Below are positions 1 through 5,588 of a DNA stretch of 10,240 nt, in pieces. Numbering within the stretch: the stretch's first letter is position 1; each line of letters begins with the position of its first letter. A program made the translations under genes and the position numbers. The notes beneath the pieces were generated by a model. That model was not told the origin of the DNA. It was given only the letters and a program-made list of their open reading frames with translations, and made no database searches. Source of the stretch: Clostridia bacterium (lineage in GTDB: Bacteria; Bacillota; Clostridia; Oscillospirales; CAG-272). The DNA lies in the NCBI GenBank assembly GCA_017420845.1, contig JAFQOC010000165.1, positions 1 through 10,240 of the forward strand, in the 5' to 3' direction.

Positions 1-560
1 CCGAGGCTACGGCTGAGGAGATCACAACGGAGCTGGACCGCCTGAAGGCCGCGGGGATTCCCGGTATCAAGATTCATCCCGACTACATGAAGGTGGAGAT
101 CGATTCCGCTGCCTTTACGCCTGTTTTCAAGGCCTGCGAGGAGCGCAACCTGTTCGTCATTACCCACGCGGGCTTTGATCCCGTGGAGCCCGACCACGTC
201 CATTGCACCCCCGATATGGTGCTCCGTGTCATGGACTGCCACCCCGCCCTCAAGCTGGTGATCGCCCACGCGGGCGGCTTTGACCGTGAAAGGGAAGTAC
301 TGGACAAGCTCTGCGGTGCCCCCGTCTGGCTGGATACCTCTCTCTGTGCTGTGCGTCGCGCCAGATCCACCGAGTGGGGAGCCATATGCGCCGACATTCT
401 CCGCAAGCACGATCCAGCCCGTGTGCTCTTCGCCACCGACACCCCCTGGTCGGATCCCGCCGCCGAGATCGCCTTCGTCCGCAGTCTGGGACTCTCCGAG
501 GAGATCACCGACGGTATACTTGGAGGCAACGCCCAAAGGCTGATCGACTCCTGCCGCTGA
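1..560 (+). CDS. Amidohydrolase-2 family metal-dependent hydrolase (3' part only)
   Basis: This gene is cut by the left edge; the reading frame starts at base 3 and leaves 185 residues before a TGA stop at 558-560. The visible part is the C-terminal half of a TIM-barrel metal-dependent hydrolase of the amidohydrolase-2 type (PF04909-like). Family-like signatures follow in order: GIKIHPD near visible residue 21, ITHAGFD (His at about 55), VIAHAGG (His at about 89), a LDTS strand end, FATDTPW (Asp at about 146, a candidate catalytic or metal-binding Asp) and a closing ILGGNAQRL helix typical of the family's C-terminus. Members hydrolyse or decarboxylate small ring or amide substrates in the cytoplasm; the substrate cannot be read here. 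An ATG at 87 is internal, because homology-like sequence (KIHPDY) continues upstream. A strong terminator directly follows, so the gene is transcriptionally separate from the operon at 769. Confidence 0.85.
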   Translation, partial: EATAEEITTELDRLKAAGIPGIKIHPDYMKVEIDSAAFTPVFKACEERNLFVITHAGFDPVEPDHVHCTPDMVLRVMDCHPALKLVIAHAGGFDREREVLDKLCGAPVWLDTSLCAVRRARSTEWGAICADILRKHDPARVLFATDTPWSDPAAEIAFVRSLGLSEEITDGILGGNAQRLIDSCR

Positions 561-574
561 TAGGATTCATTCAT

Positions 575-608
575 AAGAACGCCGTTTCCATATGGCGTTC
601 TTTTTTTC
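575..608 (+). terminator. Rho-independent terminator after the amidohydrolase gene
   Basis: The arm 575-583 (AAGAACGCC) pairs perfectly with 594-602 (GGCGTTCTT) around a 10-base loop and runs into seven T residues (601-607). It sits 14 bases after the TGA of the amidohydrolase gene. It should end that transcript and insulate the downstream operon, which has its own promoter. Confidence 0.93.
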
Positions 609-669
609 TGAAAAGTAGTGTGCAATCTTTTCTTCACATTTTATTTACATTTAATCCCGCCCCACTCGG

Positions 670-698
670 TTGACTCTTTGCCCGTTTTGTTGTATAAT
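670..698 (+). promoter_or_regulatory. Sigma-A type promoter of the carboxyltransferase/sodium-pump operon
   Basis: TTGACT at 670-675 (5 of 6 matches to the -35 consensus) and TATAAT at 693-698 (perfect -10) are separated by exactly 17 bases. Transcription would start near 705, giving a 5' leader of about 64 bases before the ATG at 769. The sequence between the terminator and this promoter is AT-rich. No operator-like palindrome is obvious, so strong constitutive or globally controlled expression is plausible. Confidence 0.85.
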
Positions 699-768
699 TA
701 TGGTAATTTGGGAAAGAATGTTTTTCTCAAAAATGCAGGTTTACTGAAAGGAATTTGGTAGAGGTTCA

Positions 769-2130
769 ATGTTGAGTTTTGAAAAGCAGGAAACCAAGGG
801 GCGTGCTGAGATGCTCGCTCTGTTTGATGCCGGAACCTTCGTGGAAACGGGCGCTTTCGTGCGTCGAAAGGGTGAGGATCAGCCCTATGACGCTGTTCTG
901 ACGGGCTACGGCTCGGTGAACGGCAAGCTGGCCTTCGCTTTCGTGCAGGACAGCGACCGTAAGGCAGGCGCTCTGGACGAGGTGGGCGCCGACAAGATCG
1001 AAAAGCTGTACGAGCAGGCCATCCGCGTGGGTGCTCCCGTCATCGGCGTGTTTGACTCCGCAGGTGCCGTGGTGTACGACGGCGCTCCCGCTCTGACCGC
1101 CTACGGCAGAGTCATGAAGTGTGTCTCCTCCGCCTCGGGTATCATCCCCCAGATCGCCCTGATCCAGGGTGTTTGCACGGGCATGGCTTCGGTTATCGCC
1201 ACCATGTTCGACGTGACGGTCACCGTGAAGTCGGTCTCTGAGATCGCCTTCCACAGCGGCTCCGCCAAGGGGGAGGATAAGACCTCCTATGCCGAGGGCT
1301 GCGGGCTTTCCGCTATCAACTGTGAAAACGACGCCACCGCCGTGCTGGCCGTCCGTGATCTCATCATGCTTCTGCCCCGCAATAACCGCGACGTGGCCGA
1401 CGTGGAGCCTACCGATGATCCCGCCCGTCCCGTCCCCGCCGACGAGCTGACGGGTCTGGCTCTGGTCAAGGCTCTGGCCGATAACGGCAAGGTCATCGAC
1501 CTCTACGAGGCCTTCGCGCCCGAGCTGACCACCGCCCTTTGCGCCATTGGCGGCCGCACCTGCGGTGTCATCGCCACCGACGCCTCTGTAGAGGACGGCA
1601 AGCTCACCCCCAAGGGTGCCCGCAAGGCCGCCCGCATGGTGTCCTTCTGCGACGCCTTCTCCATTCCCGTGGTGACTCTGGTGGATTCCGTGGGCGTGGA
1701 TAACGGATCCCCCCGCGAGCCCGCTCCCGTCTTCGGCAAGCTGGCCAAGGCCTACGCCACCGCTACTACCGCCAAGATCAGCGTGGTGGTAGGCAACGCC
1801 TACGGTGCCGCCTTCACCCTGCTGGGCTCCCGCGCTCTGGGTGCCGATCTGGCCCTGGCTCTTCCCGAGACCGTGATTTCGGTGCTGGCTCCCGAGGTGG
1901 CCGTGGCCTTCCTCATGAATCATCAGATCACCGAGGACAAGCCCCGTGAGGCTGTGGAGGCCGAGTGGATGGAGACGATCGCCTCCCCCGTGGCCGCCGC
2001 CGAGTCAGGTGACATCGACGATATCGTCCCCGCCGCCGAGCTTCGTGCCCGCCTCTCCTCTGCCCTCTATATGCTGGCAGAGAAGGCCGACACCACCCCC
2101 GACCGCAAGCACGGCGTTCCCACGCTGTAA
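769..2130 (+). CDS. Acyl-CoA carboxyltransferase subunit, 12S / MmdA-like
   Basis: This 453-residue protein has the two-lobed crotonase fold of biotin-dependent carboxyltransferases (PF01039). Family-like landmarks are FDAGTFVETGAF (19-30), the TGYGSVNGK strand (45-53), FVQDSDRKAGALDEV (58-72, the family's FxQDF..GGSLGE region), DSAGAVVYDG (96-105, first acyl-CoA loop), LVDSVG (304-309), GNAYGAAF (342-349) and LPETVISVLAPEVAV (365-379, second lobe). Relatives move a carboxyl group between biotin and a propionyl-, acetyl- or glutaconyl-type CoA ester. It is shorter than typical MmdA/PccB (about 510 residues), mostly because the N-terminal extension is missing. Several oxyanion-loop glycines and the usual Arg of GGAR are replaced, so the substrate is uncertain. 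It is first in the operon. The ATG is preceded by GAGG (761-764, 4-base gap) and a more distant GAAAGGA. It might form a transcarboxylase with the genes at 3871 and 5589. Confidence 0.85.
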   Translation: MLSFEKQETKGRAEMLALFDAGTFVETGAFVRRKGEDQPYDAVLTGYGSVNGKLAFAFVQDSDRKAGALDEVGADKIEKLYEQAIRVGAPVIGVFDSAGAVVYDGAPALTAYGRVMKCVSSASGIIPQIALIQGVCTGMASVIATMFDVTVTVKSVSEIAFHSGSAKGEDKTSYAEGCGLSAINCENDATAVLAVRDLIMLLPRNNRDVADVEPTDDPARPVPADELTGLALVKALADNGKVIDLYEAFAPELTTALCAIGGRTCGVIATDASVEDGKLTPKGARKAARMVSFCDAFSIPVVTLVDSVGVDNGSPREPAPVFGKLAKAYATATTAKISVVVGNAYGAAFTLLGSRALGADLALALPETVISVLAPEVAVAFLMNHQITEDKPREAVEAEWMETIASPVAAAESGDIDDIVPAAELRARLSSALYMLAEKADTTPDRKHGVPTL

Positions 2131-2145
2131 GCAAGTGGGGGAACG
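2115..2145 (+). promoter_or_regulatory. Hairpin spanning stop codon and next gene's ribosome binding site
   Basis: CGTTCCCAC (2115-2123) can pair with 2135-2145, leaving a two-G bulge. The 11-base loop holds the TAA stop (2128-2130) of the carboxyltransferase gene, and the 3' arm contains the G-run that must serve as the ribosome binding site for the ATG at 2149. Such an arrangement would allow translational coupling, because ribosomes finishing the first gene would open the second start. The pairing is seen directly; the function is inferred. Confidence 0.45.
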
Positions 2146-2148
2146 GGT

Positions 2149-2796
2149 ATGATCCAACGGTTCTGTACGCGGCTGACAGCGTTGCTCATCGGGGTGCTAC
2201 TGTGCTTCACCCTTCCGTCCTGCGGTGCACTTTCCGTCGTCAAGGATACCTTGAGCACCCTGACCGAGAAGCCCACCGAATTTGACCGCTATATCGAATA
2301 TCTGAACGGGCTGGAGGATCACGAGGACGTCTACGACGGCTACGGGTATCTGGCTATGGCCTATCCCGTGACCGTACAGGACAAGCAGTGCCTCAACCTC
2401 GCGGGTATCATGAACGCCAAGGGTGGGAACGTGGACAAGGACTTTACCCTGAGCATGGTCCTTATTATCCCCGAGGGAGGTCAGGAGATTCACTTCGGCT
2501 TTGACTTCTCGGAGGTCAACAAGGACGGGAGCCGTACCAAGCTGGTGACGGGTACAGGTACCCTCAACGCCGTCGAATATAACGGCAGCCTCCCCGCCTT
2601 CACCGACTATACCAACACCATGAAACAGGACGGAAGCGGAGAAGAGCACTACCGTCAGATGGCCACCGAGGAAATGAACCGCCTTTTGACCGCTGCAGCT
2701 GTGCTTCTTGGACGCGCCGATCTGGATTTGTCCGCCCTCGGATTCACCTACACCCCCGAAGAACCCGAAACCAATCAAACCGTTTCATTACAATAA
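2149..2796 (+). CDS. Small lipoprotein, paralogue of the OadG-fusion N-terminal domain
   Basis: This protein of 215 residues begins with a basic N-terminus, a hydrophobic stretch (9-22) and a lipobox LPSC with Cys25 as the predicted lipidated residue. It should therefore be anchored on the outer face of the membrane. The mature part (26-215) has no recognised family. It looks like a mixed alpha/beta domain, with strands around 99-107, 112-120 and 131-143, an acidic helix near 165-188 and a LGF motif at 197-199. Residues 143-199 align by eye with residues 131-186 of the next protein (shared Y-x-G, F-T, T-N, Y-R, M/L-N and L-G-F positions), so the two appear homologous. The start is 18 bases after the previous stop, with an unusual G-rich ribosome site. 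Its place inside a sodium-pump operon suggests an accessory or assembly role, which is not demonstrated. Confidence 0.8.
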   Translation: MIQRFCTRLTALLIGVLLCFTLPSCGALSVVKDTLSTLTEKPTEFDRYIEYLNGLEDHEDVYDGYGYLAMAYPVTVQDKQCLNLAGIMNAKGGNVDKDFTLSMVLIIPEGGQEIHFGFDFSEVNKDGSRTKLVTGTGTLNAVEYNGSLPAFTDYTNTMKQDGSGEEHYRQMATEEMNRLLTAAAVLLGRADLDLSALGFTYTPEEPETNQTVSLQ

Positions 2797-2800
2797 ATAC

Positions 2801-2816
2801 GACAGATGCGTCTGTC
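2801..2816 (+). promoter_or_regulatory. Perfect 6-bp hairpin in the gap between the two lipoprotein genes
   Basis: GACAGA (2801-2806) and TCTGTC (2811-2816) form a perfect stem with a TGCG loop, 4 bases after the TAA of the first lipoprotein gene. No T-run follows, so it is not a standard terminator. It could stabilise or punctuate the mRNA, or cause partial attenuation before the OadG-like gene. This is the largest gap inside the operon (68 bases). Confidence 0.45.
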
Positions 2817-2853
2817 ATAGTCCATATTACTTGAAGAAATCTTTCATTCCTAC

Positions 2854-2858
2854 GGAGG
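2854..2858 (+). promoter_or_regulatory. Ribosome binding site GGAGG for the OadG-fusion gene
   Basis: A consensus GGAGG lies 6 bases before the ATG at 2865 and fixes that start. It differs from the GAAAGG type used by the biotin-carrier, pump and OadA genes of the same operon. Confidence 0.8.
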
Positions 2859-2864
2859 ATATTC

Positions 2865-3842
2865 ATGAAAAAAATCATCAGTCTGACCCTCGCGGCGCTG
2901 ATGCTGGTCACCCTTCTTGTAACAGTCACCTCCTGCGAGGTGTCCATGGAGGGCACGACGGGCTACACGCGGCTGAGGGATCATGTCATCGACACCGTCG
3001 GCCAGAATAACGAGCTGACTCTGGATGGCTCCAAAATGGGCTTTTCCGCCGTTCGGCTGGTTGCGCCCATAAAAAAGAGTGAAACCAAGGTCAACGAGGT
3101 GTATCTGGTCGCCGACGGAGGTAGCCAGAGCGCGCTGTTTCGCCTTACGCTCAAGCTGACCGACTCCACCGAGAAGGCCCAGCTGACCTATCAGGTCATC
3201 AACATCGCCCAACAAAAGCTCCTGTACGGCGCGGAAGCCACCGTCCTGCTTACCCACTACACGGGCAACGACCTTGTGGAATTCACCTCTGTCACCAACA
3301 TCCACCCCGAAGATGAGCAGACCTACCGCGAGGCGGTAACCTCCATGCTCAACTCCGCCCTTAAGGTGCTGGATACCTACACCACCGAGAAGATGGACAT
3401 GAACGTCCATGAGCTGGGCTTCATCGCCCTCTCCGAGAAGTACATGGCTCCCCAGGAGTCTGCCGAGGCCGAGGAGGACCTGGGCGGAGCCTTCTCCCCC
3501 GAAAGACTCAGCATGGCCGGTCTCATGATCGTTCAGGGCGTGGGCATGGTGTTCCTTGTTCTGGCCATCCTGTGGATGGTGCTCCTGATCTTCAAGAAGG
3601 TCTTCTATAAAGATCCTAACAAGCAGGAGAAAAAGGAGGAAGCCCCCGCTGAGGCTCCCGCTCCCGTAGCCGCTCCCGTAGCCGCTCCCGCTCCCGCCGA
3701 TGACGGCGCTCTGGTGGCCGCCATTACCGCCGCCGTGGCCGCCTATATCGACTCCGATCCCGCACTTTCTTCCCAGTTCGCCGGAGGCTTCCGCGTCGTT
3801 TCCTTCAAAAAGAAAAACGGCAAGACCTCCTGGAACCACTAA
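2865..3842 (+). CDS. Lipoprotein domain fused to OadG-type sodium-pump gamma subunit
   Basis: This protein of 325 residues has three parts. Residues 1-24 are a lipoprotein signal peptide with lipobox VTSC (Cys24). Residues 25-215 form an extracytoplasmic alpha/beta domain resembling the preceding lipoprotein (LGF at 184-186). Residues about 217-243 are a membrane helix followed by a positively charged cytoplasmic patch (FKKVFYKDPNKQEKK), a Pro/Ala linker (259-278) and a short C-terminal domain (280-325) with AAITAAVAAY, GFRVVSFKKK and a final W-N, as in the OadG/MmdD tail. OadG/MmdD subunits normally have about 80-120 residues; they assemble the decarboxylase complex and join OadB to the soluble subunits. 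Topology is consistent with lipid-side domain outside and tail inside. The N-terminal addition of about 190 residues is the odd feature. The ATG has a GGAGG site 6 bases upstream. I am confident of the OadG part; the role of the outer domain is unknown. Confidence 0.82.
   Translation: MKKIISLTLAALMLVTLLVTVTSCEVSMEGTTGYTRLRDHVIDTVGQNNELTLDGSKMGFSAVRLVAPIKKSETKVNEVYLVADGGSQSALFRLTLKLTDSTEKAQLTYQVINIAQQKLLYGAEATVLLTHYTGNDLVEFTSVTNIHPEDEQTYREAVTSMLNSALKVLDTYTTEKMDMNVHELGFIALSEKYMAPQESAEAEEDLGGAFSPERLSMAGLMIVQGVGMVFLVLAILWMVLLIFKKVFYKDPNKQEKKEEAPAEAPAPVAAPVAAPAPADDGALVAAITAAVAAYIDSDPALSSQFAGGFRVVSFKKKNGKTSWNH
3639..3698 (+). repeat. Pro/Ala linker repeat in the OadG-like gene
   Basis: Codons 259-278 encode alternating Pro, Ala, Val and Glu residues from tandem copies of GCTCCCGTAGCC-like units (exact copies at 3660-3671 and 3672-3683). 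Such linkers give flexible arms in biotin-dependent enzymes. Part of this DNA is repeated exactly in the next gene. Confidence 0.8.
3669..3688 (+). repeat. 20-bp direct repeat, copy 1 (OadG-like gene linker)
   Basis: The 20 bases 3669-3688 are identical to 3940-3959, 271 bases away. Both copies start at a codon boundary in their own gene (Ala269 here, Ala24 in the biotin carrier), so recombination between them would join the two genes in frame. Confidence 0.9.
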
Positions 3843-3854
3843 CCATTATAATTT

Positions 3855-3860
3855 GAAAGG
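3855..3860 (+). promoter_or_regulatory. Ribosome binding site GAAAGG deciding the biotin-carrier start
   Basis: GAAAGG (followed by AA) lies 10 bases before the ATG at 3871. The same reading frame is open further upstream to 3700, but that stretch overlaps the OadG-like gene out of frame. Only the ATG at 3871 gives a normal biotin-carrier N-terminus. Confidence 0.8.
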
Positions 3861-3870
3861 AATCAATATC

Positions 3871-4275
3871 ATGAAAAGATTTTCCGTAACCGTTAACGGT
3901 GTCGCATACGACGTAACTGTGGAGGAGATCGGCGGTGCCGCCGCTCCCGTAGCCGCTCCTGCTCCCGTGGCCGCTCCCGTGGCTGCACCTGCTCCCGCCG
4001 CTGCCCCCGTGGCCGCTCCCGCTCCTGCCGCCGCTCCTGCCGCTCCCGCAGGCCCCGCCGGCGCCGTGGCCGTCAAGGCTCCCCTCCAGGGTACCGTCAT
4101 GAAGGTTCTGGTGAAGCCCGGCGATAAGGTCACCAAGGGCTCTCCCGTCTGCGTCATCGAGGCGCTGAAGATGGAGAACGACGTCCCCGCTCCCGCAGAC
4201 GGCACCGTGGCCTCGGTCAACGTCAAGAGCGGCGACAGCGTCAAGACCGACGAGGTCCTGCTGACCCTCAACTGA
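3871..4275 (+). CDS. Biotin carboxyl carrier subunit (1.3S / OadC-MmdC type)
   Basis: This protein of 134 residues carries the carboxyl group on a biotin swinging arm between the carboxyltransferases and the membrane pump. Residues 1-20 (MKRFSVTVNG..YDVTVEEI) match the N-terminal strand pair seen in MmdC/GcdC and the 1.3S subunit. Residues 23-63 are a Pro/Ala/Val linker. Residues 65-134 are the biotinyl domain, with PLQGTVMKV (71-79), the attachment motif EALKMEN (97-103, biotin on Lys100) and the closing DEVLLTLN. The motif has Leu where most family members have Met (AMKM); the Met after the Lys is kept. The gene starts 28 bases after the OadG-like stop and is followed by the pump gene. A biotin protein ligase is not in the window and must act from elsewhere. 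Confidence 0.95.
   Translation: MKRFSVTVNGVAYDVTVEEIGGAAAPVAAPAPVAAPVAAPAPAAAPVAAPAPAAAPAAPAGPAGAVAVKAPLQGTVMKVLVKPGDKVTKGSPVCVIEALKMENDVPAPADGTVASVNVKSGDSVKTDEVLLTLN
3937..4059 (+). repeat. Pro/Ala linker repeat in the biotin-carrier gene
   Basis: Codons 23-63 are imperfect tandem units of the type GCTCCCGTGGCC encoding AAPV/AAPA blocks. Codons vary between units (gta/gtg, gcc/gct/gca), so the protein pattern is conserved better than the DNA. It forms a flexible tether for the biotinyl domain. Length changes by slippage are likely between strains. Confidence 0.85.
3940..3959 (+). repeat. 20-bp direct repeat, copy 2 (biotin-carrier linker)
   Basis: This is the second exact copy of the 20 bases at 3669-3688. 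It begins at codon 24 of the biotin carrier and encodes the same AAPVAAP residues as in the OadG-like protein. Confidence 0.9.
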
Positions 4276-4279
4276 TAAG

Positions 4280-4310
4280 CCTTTCCTATCACACAAATTT
4301 ATTTGAAAGG
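4280..4310 (+). promoter_or_regulatory. Possible hairpin masking the pump gene's ribosome binding site
   Basis: CCTTTC (4280-4285) is exactly complementary to GAAAGG (4305-4310), the start of the GAAAGGAAGG ribosome site for the ATG at 4322. The stem is only 6 bp with a 19-base loop, so it is weak and may be chance. Confidence 0.25.
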
Positions 4311-4321
4311 AAGGTTTATCC

Positions 4322-5566
4322 ATGTCCGATTTGATTCAAAGCCTCTTGAACTTTCTGACCGGCACGGGTATCTGGAAGGTGCTGTTCACCCCTACGGGCG
4401 AGGGTCACGGTCTCTTTGATCTGGCCGATTCGGGTTGGGCCTTCAACCCCACCGCATGGCAGCTTCTGGTCATGTACGTCATCGTAGGCATCCTCGTGTA
4501 CCTGGCCATCGTCAAGAAATTTGAGCCTCTGCTTCTGCTCCCCATCGCCATCGGTATGATGCTGACCAATCTCCCCGGCGCGAACCTGTTCCATCTGGAC
4601 TATTTCATCGCCGACAACATCGACTTCGGCTTCATCCTCCACCACGGCGGCTTCCTTGACCTCCTCTACCTGGGTGTCAAGCTGGGTATTTACCCCTGTC
4701 TGATCTTTGTGGGCATCGGTGCCATGACCGACTTTACCCCCCTGATCTCTAACCCCAAGTCCCTGCTCATCGGCGCGGGCGCACAGCTGGGTGTTTTCGT
4801 CGCCTTCTCCGTTGCTCTGATCTCGGGCGTGTTCACCCCCAATGAGGCCGCCGCCATTGGTATCATCGGCGGCGCTGACGGTCCTACGGCTATTCTGGTG
4901 ACCAAGACCCTGGCTCCCGCTCTTCTGGGCGCTATCGCCATCGCGGCTTACTCTTACATGGCGCTGATCCCCATGATCCAGCCCCCCTTCATGAGAATGC
5001 TGACCACCAAGAAGGAGCGTGTCATTAAAATGACGGCTCTGCGCCCCGTGTCCCAGACCGAGAAGATCCTGTTCCCCATCGTGGTGACCTTCGTGGTAGG
5101 CCTCATCGTCCCCGACGCCCTGGCTCTCATCGGCTGTCTCATGTTCGGTAACCTGCTCAACGTCTGCGGTGTCACCGACCGTCTTTCCAAGACCGCCCAG
5201 AACGAGCTGATGAACATCGTCACCATCTTCCTCGGCATCTCCGTGGGTGCCACCGCCTCTGCGGCCAACTTTCTGCGTCTGGAGACCATCCTCATCATCT
5301 TCTGCGGTCTGGCTGCCTTCTGCGTGTCCACCTGCGGCGGTCTGCTCACCGCGAAGATCATGAACAAGCTCTGCGGCGGTACCATCAATCCCCTCATCGG
5401 CTCAGCCGGCGTGTCGGCTGTGCCTATGGCCGCCCGTGTCTCCCAGCTCGAGGGGCAGAAATATGATCCTTCTAACTTCCTCCTCATGCACGCCATGGGT
5501 CCCAACGTGGCCGGTGTCATCGGTTCTGCCGTAGCCGCAGGCGTGTTCCTGTCCACTTTTGCATAA
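4322..5566 (+). CDS. oadB: Sodium ion-translocating decarboxylase beta subunit (OadB/MmdB/GcdB family)
   Basis: This is a very hydrophobic membrane protein of 414 residues. It decarboxylates carboxybiotin at the membrane and uses the energy to export Na+. Family-like motifs include IGIIGGADGPTAI (179-191), Tyr212 in the following membrane segment, GNLLNVCGVTDRL (276-288), FLGISVGATA (303-312), NPLIGSAGVSAVP (356-368) and HAMGPNVAGVIGSAVAAG (390-407). Relative to my memory of the Klebsiella OadB key residues D203, Y229, N373 and S382, the equivalents D186, Y212, N356 and S365 fall at a constant offset of 17, so the ion pathway looks intact. Length is within the family range (about 375-435). 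The start has GAAAGGAAGG 7-16 bases upstream. The subunit alone does not tell whether oxaloacetate, methylmalonyl-CoA, malonyl or glutaconyl-CoA is the substrate. Confidence 0.96.
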   Translation: MSDLIQSLLNFLTGTGIWKVLFTPTGEGHGLFDLADSGWAFNPTAWQLLVMYVIVGILVYLAIVKKFEPLLLLPIAIGMMLTNLPGANLFHLDYFIADNIDFGFILHHGGFLDLLYLGVKLGIYPCLIFVGIGAMTDFTPLISNPKSLLIGAGAQLGVFVAFSVALISGVFTPNEAAAIGIIGGADGPTAILVTKTLAPALLGAIAIAAYSYMALIPMIQPPFMRMLTTKKERVIKMTALRPVSQTEKILFPIVVTFVVGLIVPDALALIGCLMFGNLLNVCGVTDRLSKTAQNELMNIVTIFLGISVGATASAANFLRLETILIIFCGLAAFCVSTCGGLLTAKIMNKLCGGTINPLIGSAGVSAVPMAARVSQLEGQKYDPSNFLLMHAMGPNVAGVIGSAVAAGVFLSTFA

Positions 5567-5588
5567 TTGAATCTGAAAGGGAAATACT

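Noticed and set aside
766..1923. Long open frame on the - strand (385 codons) across the carboxyltransferase gene
   Set aside because: It is Gly/His-rich low-information sequence with no recognisable domain and lies opposite a well-supported gene.
769..2130. Glutaconyl-CoA decarboxylase alpha subunit
   Set aside because: That subunit is usually longer (about 580 residues); this protein is 453 residues and sits with an OadA-like gene, so a narrow name is not justified.
2850..3839. Open frame on the - strand (329 codons) opposite the OadG-like gene
   Set aside because: It covers almost exactly the same bases as the + strand gene, whose lipobox, membrane helix and OadG tail are convincing; the antisense product has none.
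3700..3870. Upstream extension of the biotin-carrier reading frame
   Set aside because: It overlaps the OadG-like coding region out of frame, and a proper ribosome site and N-terminal carrier sequence begin at 3871.
3937..4059. Tandem GC-rich units as a possible CRISPR or regulatory array
   Set aside because: The units are in-frame Pro/Ala/Val codons of a protein linker with no spacers.
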